This document shows positions 53,842 to 63,880 of a DNA stretch of 64,000 nucleotides, one piece after another. The stretch comes from Cellulosilyticum sp. I15G10I2. GTDB lineage: Bacteria; Bacillota; Clostridia; Lachnospirales; Cellulosilyticaceae. Made by a program: the position numbers and the translations under genes. Location of the stretch: positions 355,227 through 419,226 of the forward strand of contig NZ_FMMP01000028.1 in assembly GCF_900095725.1 (NCBI RefSeq), read 5' to 3'. The notes below the pieces were generated by a model. That model searched no databases. It worked only from the letters and a program-made list of their open reading frames with translations, and had not been told where the DNA came from. The stretch's first letter is position 1. Every line of letters starts with the position of its first letter.

Positions 53842-55170
53842 TTACCTCTGCATATTAGCAAATTTAGTATATTGTCCAAGCCAAACAAGTTCTACGGTTC
53901 CTGTTGGACCATTTCTTTGCTTAGCAATAATAACTTCACCTATATTTTTCTTATCTGTATCAGGATGATAGTATTCATCTCTATAAAGAAACATAACCAC
54001 ATCGGCATCCTGTTCTATTGCGCCCGATTCTCTCAGGTCAGAAAGCATAGGTCTATGATCTGCTCTAGCTTCACATGCACGCGAAAGCTGAGATAATGCT
54101 ATGACCGGTGCCCCCATCTCCCTGGCAAGCGCTTTAAGTGATCTGGATATTTCAGATATCTCCTGCTGTCTTGAATCCCCCTTTGAATTACCACTCATGA
54201 GCTGAAGGTAGTCAATCATAATAAGGTCAAGTCCTTTTTCCATCTTTAATCTCCGACACTTGGCTCTCATTTCCATTACTGTGATACCTGGTGTATCATC
54301 TATATAAATACTAGAGGATGCAATATTTGGAATACATCTTGCAAGTCTATCCCAGTCCTCTTTTTCCAGTGCGCCTGTACGTGCTTTTTGTGAATCAACC
54401 ATTGCTTCTGCACATAACATACGGCTTACAAGCTGATCCTTTGACATTTCCAGACTAAATACGGCTACACCTTTTTTATGTTTAATACCTGCTGTTTGGA
54501 TGATATTAAGTGCAAAAGCCGTTTTACCCATTGATGGTCTTGCGGCTACTAAAATAAGATCTGATGGCTGCAAGCCTGCAGTCTTATAATCTAAATCGAT
54601 AAACCCTGTAGGCACCCCAGTTACGCCACCTTTTGTTTGATGCGCTTGTTCAATTTTATCAATAGACTGTATTACTATTTGATTAATATGTGAAAAATCT
54701 TCTGTACGTTTGTTTTGTATGATATCAAAGATTTGTTTTTCTGCAAATCCCATAATATCATCAATCGTTTCTTCACCCTCATAGCCCTTGGCTGTAATTT
54801 CATTACTTGCTTTAATAAGCCTTCGAAGAACAGCCTTTTCTTCTACAATTTTGGAGTATTGCTTAATATGTGCCGATGTCGGAACGATACTCGCCAGTTC
54901 TGCTATATAATTAAGTCCTCCGACTTGTTCTAATACGCCTTTTTGAACAAGCTTATCTTGAATTGTGATCAAGTCGATCGGACTGCCATTTGTATAGAGT
55001 TCCATAATGGCTGCAAAAATTTGCTCATGATCAGGCCTATAGAAATTACCAGGCGTTAACATTTCACTGGCTACCACTACGGCTTCATGGTCCATAATCA
55101 TAGCCCCTAAAACAGATTGTTCAGCCTCTATGCTATGTGGAGGAATCCTCAGGTGTTGCATCTCTTCCAT
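53842..55170 (-). CDS. dnaB: Replicative DNA helicase DnaB
   Basis: 442 aa. N-terminal primase-interaction domain starts RIPPHSIEAEQSVLGAMI; the RecA-like domain has Walker A ARPSMGKTAFALNI, Walker B LDLIMIDYLQLMSG, QQEISEISRSLKALA and the arginine-finger region LSDLRESGAIEQDAD. Follows rplI at 38 bases, as in many Firmicutes. Confidence 0.97.
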   Translation of the reverse strand: MEEMQHLRIPPHSIEAEQSVLGAMIMDHEAVVVASEMLTPGNFYRPDHEQIFAAIMELYTNGSPIDLITIQDKLVQKGVLEQVGGLNYIAELASIVPTSAHIKQYSKIVEEKAVLRRLIKASNEITAKGYEGEETIDDIMGFAEKQIFDIIQNKRTEDFSHINQIVIQSIDKIEQAHQTKGGVTGVPTGFIDLDYKTAGLQPSDLILVAARPSMGKTAFALNIIQTAGIKHKKGVAVFSLEMSKDQLVSRMLCAEAMVDSQKARTGALEKEDWDRLARCIPNIASSSIYIDDTPGITVMEMRAKCRRLKMEKGLDLIMIDYLQLMSGNSKGDSRQQEISEISRSLKALAREMGAPVIALSQLSRACEARADHRPMLSDLRESGAIEQDADVVMFLYRDEYYHPDTDKKNIGEVIIAKQRNGPTGTVELVWLGQYTKFANMQR

Positions 55171-55208
55171 AGACTATTCCTCTCCTTCATTTCTTAAGTC
55201 TTTAGTCT

Positions 55209-55655
55209 TTATGCCTGAACAATTGAAACAGTGACACTGGCAGTTACTTGTGGGTGCAATTTAATAGCGATAGTTTGAGTTCCAAGTGACTTAATGCCTT
55301 CTTTTAATTGGATTTTTTTCTTATCGATATCAAGACCAAGTTCTTTTTTAATTGTTTCTGCTATTTCTTTTGAAGTTACAGAACCAAATATTTTGCCGCC
55401 TTCACCTGTCTTAAGCGCAAGCTTAATTTCTTTCTCTTTAAGTTTAGCTTCAATTTGCTTAGCTTCATCAAGTTCCGCTTGTTTTTTCTTGTCCATAGCG
55501 TTTTGTTCTAATTTCCTTTGATTAAGATTAACCGCACTTGCTTCTACTGCAAGCCCTTTGGGAAGCAAAGCATTACGCGCATAGCCGTCTTTGACCTCTA
55601 AGATATCCCCTTTTTTACCTACTTTTTTTACATCTTGTGTTAAAATAATTTTCAT
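55209..55655 (-). CDS. rplI: 50S ribosomal protein L9
   Basis: 148 aa. N-terminal rRNA-binding domain MKIILTQDVKKVGKKGDILE with the L9 signature GYARNALLPKGLAVEA, long helix and C-terminal domain with GGKIFGSVTSKEIAE. It overlaps the end of gdpP by 4 nt. Confidence 0.97.
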   Translation of the reverse strand: MKIILTQDVKKVGKKGDILEVKDGYARNALLPKGLAVEASAVNLNQRKLEQNAMDKKKQAELDEAKQIEAKLKEKEIKLALKTGEGGKIFGSVTSKEIAETIKKELGLDIDKKKIQLKEGIKSLGTQTIAIKLHPQVTASVTVSIVQA

Positions 55656-57661
55656 TTGGATTCACCTTCCTCAAAATATTTATTCATAGCTTCTTTTAAT
55701 TTTACTTTAGCCTCAAGTGGTGTGATATCTTTAAGCTGAGCACCTGCCACACTTAAATGTCCGCCACCTCCAAGAAGCTCCATTACACGCTGCACATTCA
55801 CATCATATAAAGACCTTGCACTAATCATAACATAATCGTCTTTACTTGTTATAACAAAAGACGCTTCTATCCCTTTAATATTAAGCAGTTCGTCTGCGAC
55901 CTGCGCTGCTACAATAGGCGCATGTGGTATTTTGCCGTCTACCTCTGATACCGCAATATTAGGATGCCACATCTCTGCGTCCTTAATCGCAGCAGCTCTT
56001 GCTTTATAAAAATCCATATCATTTTGAAAAAGCATACGTACTCTACTACTATCAGCGCCATTTCTTCTTAAAAATGCTGCCGCTTCAAAAGTTCTTACCC
56101 CTGCTTTAAATACAAAGTTTTTAGTATCAATTGTAATACCTGCTAAAAGAGCATCTGCTTCTATTTGTGTAAGCTTAATCTTATCTGTGAGATAGTTAAG
56201 AATTTCTGCTATCATCTCACAGGTTGAAGAGATAAAAGGCTCTAAATAAGTAAGTACGGCATCTTCAATAAAGTCTGTGCTTTTTCTATGATGATCAAAT
56301 ATAACAACCTTCTCTGCCACTTCTAAAATCTCAGGTGCTTCTAAGTAGCTCGTTCTGTGTACATCTACAATCACTAAAAGTGTATCTTTCTTTATTTCAT
56401 CCTGGGCAATATCATGAGATATAAATAAATCTTCATATTCATTAGATTCTAGTATTCTATTATACAGTGCCTGTATTGCAAAGGTAGGTTCATCTAATAT
56501 AATATGCGCTTTTTTACCCATAATAGCTGCTGCTCTATAAACACCCATAGCTGCACCTAAACAATCCATATCAATCCCTTTGTGTCCCATAATATAGACT
56601 TTGTCAGCTTCATGTAAAAGCTCTTTAAAGGCATATGCTTTTATCCTGACTTTAACTCGTGTACTTTTTTCTACTTCTTTTGTTTTACCGCCATAAAAAG
56701 TATATTTATCACTATTTTTAATAACTGCCTGGTCCCCGCCTCTTCCTTGTGCGAGGTCAAATGCAGCTCTTGCATCTTCTCTTGAGGCATTAAGCGAACT
56801 CAGATTATAACCAATACCTATACTTATTGTAACAGGGAGCTCGTTTCCAACTTGTATGTGCCTTAATTCATCTAAAATATCAAACTTTCTTTCCTGCATG
56901 TTTTCTAATTCTTTTCTATTAAAAACCATCAAATATTTATCTCTTTCAAATTTTGTAACAACAACTTCTCTTTCTTTAAACCACAAGTTAATTTTTCTAT
57001 CTATTATAGCCATAAGCATAGGCCTTCTTACTTCTTCTATACTATGCATAATTTCTTCAAAACTATCTATACATACATACCCTAGCATACATCTTTGATC
57101 TCTGATCATCTTCTTTAAAAGGTTGGTTTCCGTATGATCTATAAAGTATAGTACAAACATGTGTGACTGCTTATCTTCTACTTTCGTAAATGCCTCAACA
57201 AGCATATTATATTCTTTTGTTTTTATTTTTATAGCTTTTTCATAAGTACTTTGAGCTATTGTAAACTCATTAGGTTTAATATCTTGTACTATGTTTTTTA
57301 TATTTTTTCCTACAAGTTCATTAACTTCACACATAGTCAAAAAAGCCTTATTTGCCCACTTTATACTCCCTGAATACTCTATAACAGCTACAGGGATCTG
57401 AACATTAGAAAACATGGTGTTCTTGAGTGTAGAAAGTTCTTCTGCTTCTTTGATTATGCGTTCTTTTAATGTATTTTGCAGCTTTTTTTCAAAAATAATG
57501 GACCCTATTAAAAGAAGGGCAAATAAAACCGAACTAACAATGCCTGCACTATTATTAGCTATAGAAAATACGCCTACTAATATGCCAATACTCATAAATA
57601 CTTGGGAAAACTTTAATATCCTCATTGTATAAGAAAAACTACTATTTGTTTTATCTCTCAT
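55652..57661 (-). CDS. gdpP: c-di-AMP phosphodiesterase GdpP
   Basis: 669 aa from the ATG at 57661, which has AAAGGA upstream; the TTG at 57685 is an unlikely start. Two N-terminal TM helices, a PAS-like domain (~75-165), a degenerate GGDEF domain (~165-300) and DHH/DHHA1 domains from ~330: GHKGIDMDCLGAAMGVYRA, VIFDHHRKSTDF and GGGGHLSVAGAQ. Hydrolyses c-di-AMP, linking it to osmolyte and potassium control. Confidence 0.95.
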   Translation of the reverse strand: MRDKTNSSFSYTMRILKFSQVFMSIGILVGVFSIANNSAGIVSSVLFALLLIGSIIFEKKLQNTLKERIIKEAEELSTLKNTMFSNVQIPVAVIEYSGSIKWANKAFLTMCEVNELVGKNIKNIVQDIKPNEFTIAQSTYEKAIKIKTKEYNMLVEAFTKVEDKQSHMFVLYFIDHTETNLLKKMIRDQRCMLGYVCIDSFEEIMHSIEEVRRPMLMAIIDRKINLWFKEREVVVTKFERDKYLMVFNRKELENMQERKFDILDELRHIQVGNELPVTISIGIGYNLSSLNASREDARAAFDLAQGRGGDQAVIKNSDKYTFYGGKTKEVEKSTRVKVRIKAYAFKELLHEADKVYIMGHKGIDMDCLGAAMGVYRAAAIMGKKAHIILDEPTFAIQALYNRILESNEYEDLFISHDIAQDEIKKDTLLVIVDVHRTSYLEAPEILEVAEKVVIFDHHRKSTDFIEDAVLTYLEPFISSTCEMIAEILNYLTDKIKLTQIEADALLAGITIDTKNFVFKAGVRTFEAAAFLRRNGADSSRVRMLFQNDMDFYKARAAAIKDAEMWHPNIAVSEVDGKIPHAPIVAAQVADELLNIKGIEASFVITSKDDYVMISARSLYDVNVQRVMELLGGGGHLSVAGAQLKDITPLEAKVKLKEAMNKYFEEGESK

Positions 57662-57681
57662 ATCTATTTCCTTTCCCCGAA

Positions 57682-58650
57682 TCAAACTATAATTTGAGCT
57701 TTCCTATAATTAAAAAGAGTATCAAAACATCCAAACATCATTAAGATATTAGTTGGCATTATAAGTAGTATAAATAATATCATGTAACCTAGAACTTTAA
57801 ATGCATTATGCACCGTAGCTCTTCTTAAAAGTACAATAATCGAAATGATTCCCATAACCTGCATCAAATTTTGCAGGAAAAAGAGTACATTAAGTGACAA
57901 AATAGATGTGATATCATTTACCTGGTTACGTGATAAAGGTATTATCATTGCAATAAAAAGAATAAGTACAGCTATTTTAGATAATTTAAAATTAAATAAC
58001 TGCTTTAAGCTAAGTAGCTTCGTTCCCTTACTTCTTAGTACTATATTTAATAAAATAACTTGAATGCTGCTCAAAAAAACGCCTGCAGTTAATATTAATG
58101 CTGGATAAACTTTTTTTATTGTATCTGTTATAGCTGTAATAAGTTCTTTCATAATACTTTGCTCTAAAATATTCTCCGTTGAAGCTGGTCGTGCTATCGT
58201 TTCTAAAACATTAAAGTATACGCCTTTAATCTCATCTACTAATAAAATAAATTGTGCCTCATAATCGATCCCTAAAGACTTCATAACACCTAAGTATATA
58301 AAAATAGCACCTGCAACACTAATTGAAACATACATGATCATATTAGGCAATGGTACTTCTTTTTTATAAAAGAATGCTGCAGCATAAGCTGGTATGCTAA
58401 CACTAATTATATAAATTAAAACACTTTGTACACTGTTTGTTAAGAGATAAATGCCAATAATAATAGCTATATTAAATAGAAAGTCTACCCCTTGTGTTAA
58501 TTGTTTTTTTATAAGGTATACAGCAAGTGGTGCTGAAAGAATAGGAAATAATATAATGCCACCTGTATGATAAATACCTAGACGAGCTAATAAGACATAA
58601 ACAAGCATCATCATTAAAATGAATATAATGCTTTTTGAATTCTGCTTCAT
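57682..58650 (-). CDS. yybS: DUF2232 membrane protein (YybS-like)
   Basis: 322 aa, about eight TM helices with short polar loops (GIDYEAQFILLVDEIKGVYF outside the membrane). Position just upstream of gdpP-rplI-dnaB matches yybS in Bacillus. Function unknown. Confidence 0.85.
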   Translation of the reverse strand: MKQNSKSIIFILMMMLVYVLLARLGIYHTGGIILFPILSAPLAVYLIKKQLTQGVDFLFNIAIIIGIYLLTNSVQSVLIYIISVSIPAYAAAFFYKKEVPLPNMIMYVSISVAGAIFIYLGVMKSLGIDYEAQFILLVDEIKGVYFNVLETIARPASTENILEQSIMKELITAITDTIKKVYPALILTAGVFLSSIQVILLNIVLRSKGTKLLSLKQLFNFKLSKIAVLILFIAMIIPLSRNQVNDITSILSLNVLFFLQNLMQVMGIISIIVLLRRATVHNAFKVLGYMILFILLIMPTNILMMFGCFDTLFNYRKAQIIV

Positions 58651-58771
58651 GTATCAGTATACCTCCTAATCTACATATAGCTTATATGAAATTCATGTTT
58701 TTTTATTATACCATATAAATTGGTTTTAATTCTAGTATCCATTATGTTTATACTCACTTTTTAAAATATAG

Positions 58772-58798
58772 AAAAAAACACTACCTGTTAAGGTAGTG
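58772..58798 (-). terminator. Terminator of the rpsF-ssb-rpsR operon
   Basis: CACTACCT / AGGTAGTG 8-bp stem with a TAAC loop, followed by T7 on the minus strand; 61 bases past the rpsR stop codon. Confidence 0.9.
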
Positions 58799-58858
58799 GT
58801 GTGCATGTGTGTGTGCTTATTTATTCTATCTATAAGTTGTAAATCCGTTCAATAAAAA

Positions 58859-59092
58859 TTAATCTTGTGTATATGGTAAAAGTGCTATATGTCTTGCACG
58901 TTTGATCGCAACTGTAAGTTTACGTTGTGCTTTAGCAGAGTTACCTGTTATTCTTCTAGGAAGAATTTTTCCTCTTTCAGAGATAAACTTTTTAAGTGTA
59001 TTGATATCTTTATAATTTATCTTTTTAATATTATCACCAGCAAATTGATTGACTTTACGTCTTCTGCGGTTATGTCTTTTTTGCATTGCCAT
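58859..59092 (-). CDS. rpsR: 30S ribosomal protein S18
   Basis: 77 aa, highly basic: [39 protein letters not shown]. It contains no cysteine, so it is the zinc-independent form. Third gene of rpsF-ssb-rpsR; RBS GGAGGG. Confidence 0.97.
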   Translation of the reverse strand: MAMQKRHNRRRRKVNQFAGDNIKKINYKDINTLKKFISERGKILPRRITGNSAKAQRKLTVAIKRARHIALLPYTQD

Positions 59093-59131
59093 TGTATTGT
59101 TCCCTCCTTCACTTTAATAAGTAATAGTTAA

Positions 59132-59587
59132 TTAAAATGGTAAATCATCATCTTCTTCGATTTGAGTCGGCATAAAGCCTTCTACTGAATTGCCTGAAGA
59201 GGGAGCTGTTCCTGGTGAGCTTATAGGTGAATCTACCATTACACCTCGGGATTCTGAAGATGTTCTGCTTTCTGCAAAATGTTGTTCTTCTGCCACTACA
59301 TCTACTGATGTATGTTTAACTTTCTGCTGATCTTCCCAAGTGTTAACTTGTAGTCTTCCAACAATAGAAACCATTTGTCCCTTTCTAAAGAACTTTTCTG
59401 CAAATTCTCCAGCCTTTCCAAATGATACAATATTAAAAAAATCTACATCCTGTTCACCTTGTCTGGCAAATTGTCTTCTAACAGCTAGTCCATATCTTGC
59501 AACTGCAACAGGTGTTGCAGACTGTGAGTAACGCACTTCCGGATCTCTTGTTAAGCGTCCCATTAATATTACTTTATTCATACTCAA
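59132..59587 (-). CDS. ssb: Single-stranded DNA-binding protein
   Basis: 151 aa. OB fold MNKVILMGRLTRDPEVRYSQ, ...FFNIVSFGKAGEFAEKFFRKG, a Ser/Pro-rich linker and the acidic protein-docking tip EEDDDLPF. Between rpsF and rpsR as usual. Confidence 0.97.
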   Translation of the reverse strand: MSMNKVILMGRLTRDPEVRYSQSATPVAVARYGLAVRRQFARQGEQDVDFFNIVSFGKAGEFAEKFFRKGQMVSIVGRLQVNTWEDQQKVKHTSVDVVAEEQHFAESRTSSESRGVMVDSPISSPGTAPSSGNSVEGFMPTQIEEDDDLPF

Positions 59588-59610
59588 ACCCCTTCTTTCA
59601 GGTAATTATA

Positions 59611-59901
59611 CTATTTATCTTCGAGAGATATGATTAAATAACGAAGAACTGGTTCCATAATGTTAATTCTGCTTTCTACTTCTGCTGGAGTAGAAGTCTC
59701 TCCATTAAATTGGATGAAATAGTAAAACCCTTCTTTTTGTTTGTCGATTTCATAAGCAAGTTTTCTTTTGCCCCAATCGTCTACGTTTTTGATTTCTCCA
59801 CCAAAACGTACAATAAGATCTTTTACTTTTTCAAGTGTTCCTAACTTTTCTTCTTCGCTTAATGTTGAAAACAACACAATTGCTAATTCGTAATTTTTCA
59901 T
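59611..59901 (-). CDS. rpsF: 30S ribosomal protein S6
   Basis: 96 aa: MKNYELAIVLFSTLSEEEK, VDDWGKRKLAYEIDKQKEGFYYFIQF. First gene of the operon. It pairs with S18 in the ribosome. Confidence 0.97.
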   Translation of the reverse strand: MKNYELAIVLFSTLSEEEKLGTLEKVKDLIVRFGGEIKNVDDWGKRKLAYEIDKQKEGFYYFIQFNGETSTPAEVESRINIMEPVLRYLIISLEDK

Positions 59902-60044
59902 ACTAGCACCTCCTTTTGGACATTGGCCCTATATCTTTAGTTTTGTATAGAGCAAGGAATCATTACAGTTAATAATCATACCATAAAGTCGCCTATAAAA
60001 CAAGCTTTTTATCTTTAAAACTTAAATTACTCTAAAAAGCTCAT

Positions 60045-60236
60045 CTATTGTGTTTTTATATTTCTAAGTACTTTTTTTACATTTTTCTCAAACTTTTCTC
60101 GTGGTATCATGATTAAATGATTACAATGAAGGCAGCGCAATTTGAAGTCCACACCCACTCTTAGTACTTCCCATTCATTTGTACCACATGGATGTGGCTT
60201 CTTCATTTGCACTACATCTCCAACTAGATAGTTCAT
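60045..60236 (-). CDS. DUF951 protein
   Basis: 63 aa from the ATG at 60236 (MNYLVGDVVQMKKPHPCG), with AAAGGAGGG upstream inside a longer frame. Typical DUF951: KPHPCGTNEWEVLRVGVDFKLRC, CLHCNHLIMIPR, with a probable zinc site. Often next to rpsF in Firmicutes; function unknown. Confidence 0.93.
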   Translation of the reverse strand: MNYLVGDVVQMKKPHPCGTNEWEVLRVGVDFKLRCLHCNHLIMIPREKFEKNVKKVLRNIKTQ

Positions 60237-60303
60237 TTTATACCCTCCTTTGTTTTGTTCCCATATTTTTAAGAAAATATACACTTTAATATCTTTTTTT
60301 GAA

Positions 60304-61023
60304 TTATTGAATAGTGTTTGTTAATATGCCGATATTTTCTATTTCAATAACGACTTCATCGCCTTTTACCACAGGACCTATGCCTGATGGGGTACCTGTA
60401 AGTATAACGTCCCCCGGAAGAAGTGTCATGACCTGTGAAATATAGCTAACTAAATAATAGACATCAAAAATAAGATTCTTAGTATGTGAATGTTGTTTAA
60501 GAACACCATTCACATAAGTCTTAATTTCTAAATGCTGGGGATCTAAATCAGTTTCTATTACAGGGCCTAATGGTAAAAATGTATCAAAAGACTTACATAT
60601 GCTCCATTGCCCATCAGGTTTTTGTAAATCCCTAGCTGTTACATCATTTGCACAAGTATACCCTAATATATAGTCTCTGGCTTCTTCTTGACTGATGTTT
60701 TTTGCAGCCTTTTTAATGATAACTGCAAGTTCACACTCATAATCTACTCTATTTGACATCTTAGGATAGATTATGCTTTCATTATGAGCTATTACGGTTG
60801 TAGGCGGCTTCAGAAATACAACAGGCTCCTTAGGAAGGGTTAGTTTCATTTCTCTCGCATGATCTGAGTAATTTAAGCCTACACAAACAGCTTTTGAAGG
60901 TACACAAGGGGGTAATATTTTAACATCATTTAAATGAAAGACCTGCTCATCTACTCGTATTTGATCATGATCTAGTATTCCTGTATAATGCTTGCCATTT
61001 GTTTCAAAACGTATAAGTTTCAT
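60304..61023 (-). CDS. Fumarylacetoacetate hydrolase-family protein
   Basis: 239 aa. FAH fold: VGLNYSDHAREM, the metal-binding DYECELAVII and GYTCANDVTARDLQ, and TGTPSGIGPVVKGDEV. Members include acylpyruvases and 2-oxo-hept-3-ene-dioate hydratases; the substrate cannot be inferred from context. Confidence 0.9.
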   Translation of the reverse strand: MKLIRFETNGKHYTGILDHDQIRVDEQVFHLNDVKILPPCVPSKAVCVGLNYSDHAREMKLTLPKEPVVFLKPPTTVIAHNESIIYPKMSNRVDYECELAVIIKKAAKNISQEEARDYILGYTCANDVTARDLQKPDGQWSICKSFDTFLPLGPVIETDLDPQHLEIKTYVNGVLKQHSHTKNLIFDVYYLVSYISQVMTLLPGDVILTGTPSGIGPVVKGDEVVIEIENIGILTNTIQ

Positions 61024-61212
61024 ATATTCCCTCCATTTAATTACTACCTTTAGTTAACTTTAACTTCTAAATGCGTTAAAACCTCTCAATTTTAAAATAT
61101 ATAACATTTTTTGATCGACGGCTCTAATCTTTATAGGTATTATATCACATCCTGTCTTTGTAACAAACTATATGTAATTTTAAGAATAAATATGAATTGT
61201 AAAAATATGTTA

Positions 61213-61241
61213 TTAACAAAATCTCATTAACCATGTATAAT
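61213..61241 (+). promoter_or_regulatory. Promoter of the H-NOX chemoreceptor gene
   Basis: TTAACA (61213-61218), 17 nt, TATAAT (61236-61241), 35 bases before the start codon. Confidence 0.75.
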
Positions 61242-61276
61242 AGATCTATCAAATTGAAACCTAGGATGGTGATTAT

Positions 61277-63076
61277 ATGAAAGGTACGGTAGTATCCACT
61301 TGGATGAAAACTTGCAAAAAGCTCTATGGTGATTCTATTATCCAAAAAGCTATGTCCAGTGTGGGTTGGGATCAAAACAAGATTTTCTCACCTATTGAAA
61401 ATGTAGATGATGATACTGTAAAAAATGTTATTAAGCGTATATCAGAACAAATAAATGTACCCGTTTCAGAGTTATGGAAAATTATTGGCAAAGACAATAT
61501 ATTAGCATTCCATGCAGATTTCCCTTCTTTTTTTAAGCAGCCTAATATGTATTCTTTTTTAAGATCACTTTTTGACATACATGTTATGATGACTAAGAAA
61601 TTTTCTGGTGCTAAACCACCTTTAGTTTCTATCAAGCCTATATCTAGTACAGAGGCTGTATTTACATATCAATCTCAAAGAGGCATGTTCGATTATTTTT
61701 ATGGTTTGCTTGAAGGATGTATTGAATTTTTTAATGAAAAAGTCCAAGTTGAGGAACTAGAAAGAAAATCTGATTACTTAGCTGTTAAGCTTATCTTTTC
61801 AGAAAATATTTACTATCATAAAAAGTATCTTTTTAATAATCTTCTATCATTTGGCTTCGTTAGAAGTATTCCTATTAAGGCCGGTATCTTTGTAGGTTTA
61901 TGCAATCTTATACTTTTTACGCCCATTGTAGGCGTTCAGCTCTGGTATAAAGCGGGGGGCCTCGCTATTGGAAGTGCGATAATCGCATCTTTAACAATCG
62001 CTTTATTATTACGGCCTAAAAAAGAGTTAGAAGAGGAACTGGAAAAGTTAATTGAAAATAATTATTTAAATGATGCTAAAGTTTCAACACATGATTTCTT
62101 TGAAGATCTTTATAATAGAATGAATAGCTATAAACAAGTTATCCAAAAAGATTTTGTCGGTTTTAAAGGTGTGACAGACGAAATGGAGACCTTTGTAAAA
62201 AATATTAATACGATTTCTGATAATATGTTAGAAACTTCGACTGAAATTGCTGATGTGGTAGAACAAGTTGCTATGGGGGCTGTATCACAGGCCGAAAATA
62301 CAACTGAGGCTGCATCTGTACTCAGTGATAATATAAAGATTCTCAGACAAATTGTTAAAAATGAAGATACTAATAAAGAAGAACTCTCAGTCGCAATGAA
62401 AAAGATTGACAGCAGCCACCAAAATGTGACCCTTACAAGTCAAAATATCTTTAATACACTTAATCATTTCACTATGATTAATAAGAAGAGTGAATATCTT
62501 CATCAGCAGGCTCATAATATTACGAGTATCGTAGGTATGGTATCAAGTATTGCTGAACAAACTAATTTACTTGCACTTAATGCATCTATTGAAGCTGCTA
62601 GAGCTGGTGAAGAAGGCCGTGGCTTCGCTGTTGTAGCAGAAGCTGTAAGAAAACTTGCTGAACAATCTAAAGGTGCTGTTAATGAAATTAATAACCATCT
62701 TGATCAATTTGTAGCAGAAATTAATAGTTTTGTTGAAGCACTTCAAAAAGAATATATTTCTTTAGAAACTGAAACTAAAAGTTTAGAAAATGTAAAAAAT
62801 ATTAGTTCTGAAGCTAATGAAGCTATTCAAAAAGTCTCTTCTTCTATGCTGCAGACAATCGTTGAATTGAAAAATGATGCTGACGGTATTTCTATAGCTT
62901 TCAATAATATAGAATCCTTAGCTGCTATTGCTGAAGAAAATTCCGCATCTTCCGAAGAAGTAAGTGCTAATGTAACTAAATATACAAGTGAAATTAACAA
63001 ACTTATTTACCATATACATGATTTTAGAAATATAACTGACTACTTTAAAACAGAATTAGGCAAGTATAAGCTATAA
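61277..63076 (+). CDS. H-NOX (haem) domain methyl-accepting chemotaxis protein, O2-type pocket
   Basis: 599 aa. Residues 1-~185 are an H-NOX domain with the haem ligand H102 (LFDIHVMM), the propionate motif Y131-x-S133-x-R135 (YQSQR) and the distal residues W9, N74 and Y140. The same three residues form the O2 hydrogen-bond network in Caldanaerobacter Tar4 H-NOX, so O2 binding is predicted. Two TM helices (~198-252) follow, then a cytoplasmic chemoreceptor domain with the hairpin tip [20 protein letters not shown]. It lacks a conventional periplasmic sensor. Probably an O2 (or NO) chemoreceptor for an anaerobe. Confidence 0.93.
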   Translation: MKGTVVSTWMKTCKKLYGDSIIQKAMSSVGWDQNKIFSPIENVDDDTVKNVIKRISEQINVPVSELWKIIGKDNILAFHADFPSFFKQPNMYSFLRSLFDIHVMMTKKFSGAKPPLVSIKPISSTEAVFTYQSQRGMFDYFYGLLEGCIEFFNEKVQVEELERKSDYLAVKLIFSENIYYHKKYLFNNLLSFGFVRSIPIKAGIFVGLCNLILFTPIVGVQLWYKAGGLAIGSAIIASLTIALLLRPKKELEEELEKLIENNYLNDAKVSTHDFFEDLYNRMNSYKQVIQKDFVGFKGVTDEMETFVKNINTISDNMLETSTEIADVVEQVAMGAVSQAENTTEAASVLSDNIKILRQIVKNEDTNKEELSVAMKKIDSSHQNVTLTSQNIFNTLNHFTMINKKSEYLHQQAHNITSIVGMVSSIAEQTNLLALNASIEAARAGEEGRGFAVVAEAVRKLAEQSKGAVNEINNHLDQFVAEINSFVEALQKEYISLETETKSLENVKNISSEANEAIQKVSSSMLQTIVELKNDADGISIAFNNIESLAAIAEENSASSEEVSANVTKYTSEINKLIYHIHDFRNITDYFKTELGKYKL

Positions 63077-63077
63077 G

Positions 63078-63129
63078 AAAAAAGATCTCCCAGAAGCTGA
63101 TTAATAGCTGCTTCTGGGAGATCTTTTTT
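63078..63129. terminator. Bidirectional terminator between the H-NOX gene and tRNA-Cys
   Basis: 20-bp perfect stem (63078-63097 with 63110-63129) with A6 and T6 tracts; also ends the rRNA/tRNA transcript from the right. Confidence 0.9.
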
Positions 63130-63133
63130 ATAA

Positions 63134-63204
63134 AGGCGGCAACCAGATTTGAACTGGTGGTGAAGGTGTTGCAGACCTCTGCCTTACCACTTGGCTATGC
63201 CGCC
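63134..63204 (-). tRNA. tRNA-Cys(GCA), distal copy
   Basis: 71-nt cloverleaf on the minus strand; acceptor GGCGGCA/TGCCGCC, anticodon loop CTGCAAC giving GCA, T-arm ACCAG-TTCAAAT-CTGGT, U discriminator. CCA is not encoded. It differs from the proximal copy in the anticodon stem and variable loop. Confidence 0.95.
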
Positions 63205-63320
63205 ATAAATATAACCCTATATTACTATATGCATCTTCATTTTTAATTATTCTTTCTCCATATTATGATTGACTTGGCTACTATATAAAAAAGCCATAGT
63301 CTATTAAATAGAAAAGAAAT

Positions 63321-63353
63321 AAAAAAGAGCTTAGAAATAATCTAAACTCTTTT
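63321..63353 (-). terminator. Terminator-like hairpin between the two tRNA-Cys genes
   Basis: AAAAGAG...CTCTTTT stem with TTAGA/TCTAA inside; T-tract on the minus strand. Likely 3' end of the main rRNA transcript; some read-through or a separate promoter would be needed for the distal tRNA-Cys. Confidence 0.7.
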
Positions 63354-63356
63354 GTA

Positions 63357-63428
63357 AGGCGGCAACCAGATTTGAACTGGTGAATGAAGGTGTTGCAGAC
63401 CTTTGCCTTACCACTTGGCTATGCCGCC
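63357..63428 (-). tRNA. tRNA-Cys(GCA), proximal copy
   Basis: 72-nt cloverleaf, anticodon GCA, same acceptor and T-arm as the copy at 63134. It lies 5 bases after the 5S rRNA gene. Confidence 0.95.
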
Positions 63429-63433
63429 GTAAA

Positions 63434-63550
63434 CTTTGGCAACCACCTACTCTCCCGGTCCGTCTCCAGACAAGTACCATCGGCCGATTTAGTCTTAACC
63501 TACGTGTTCGGTATGGGAACGGGTGTGTCCCTAAATCGCATCGTCACCAA
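63434..63550 (-). rRNA. rrf: 5S ribosomal RNA
   Basis: ~117 nt on the minus strand. Typical internal segment CCCATACCGAACACG and GTTAAG; terminal helices near TTGGTGACGATG and GGTTGCCAA. Ends are approximate to a few bases. Confidence 0.93.
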
Positions 63551-63552
63551 AA

Positions 63553-63624
63553 TGACCCATAGGGGAATCGAACCCCTGTTACCGCCGTGAAAGGGCGGTG
63601 TCTTGACCGCTTGACCAATGGGCC
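63553..63624 (-). tRNA. tRNA-Glu(TTC)
   Basis: 72-nt cloverleaf, acceptor GGCCCAT/ATGGGTC, anticodon loop CTTTCAC giving TTC, T-arm AGGGG-TTCGATT-CCCCT. It sits between the 23S and 5S genes. Confidence 0.95.
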
Positions 63625-63657
63625 TTACAAGTCTCAAGTTACTTATGAGACTTTAAA

Positions 63658-63729
63658 CTCCCCGAGTAGGGTTCGAACCTACGACCCTTCGGTTAACAGC
63701 CGAATGCTCTGCCGCTGAGCTATCGAGGA
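63658..63729 (-). tRNA. tRNA-Asn(GTT)
   Basis: 72-nt cloverleaf, acceptor TCCTCGA/TCGGGGA, anticodon GTT, T-arm GTAGG-TTCGAAC-CCTAC, discriminator G. It sits between the 23S and 5S genes. Confidence 0.95.
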
Positions 63730-63880
63730 ATATGAATACTAGAGAATAGCGTTCTTTGCTATTGAACAACGTTTTGTGTTGGAGAATAGTGTTTTTTGCT
63801 ATTTGTACTCACAAAACTAAACACAATCAAATTATTTTTCATTTAACCGTTTTAAGTGATTTATTGTCACTTGTTTTTTA

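Noticed and set aside
63380..63590. Two short plus-strand ORFs at 63.4-63.6 kb
   Set aside because: They are translations of the antisense of tRNA-Cys, 5S rRNA and tRNA-Glu.
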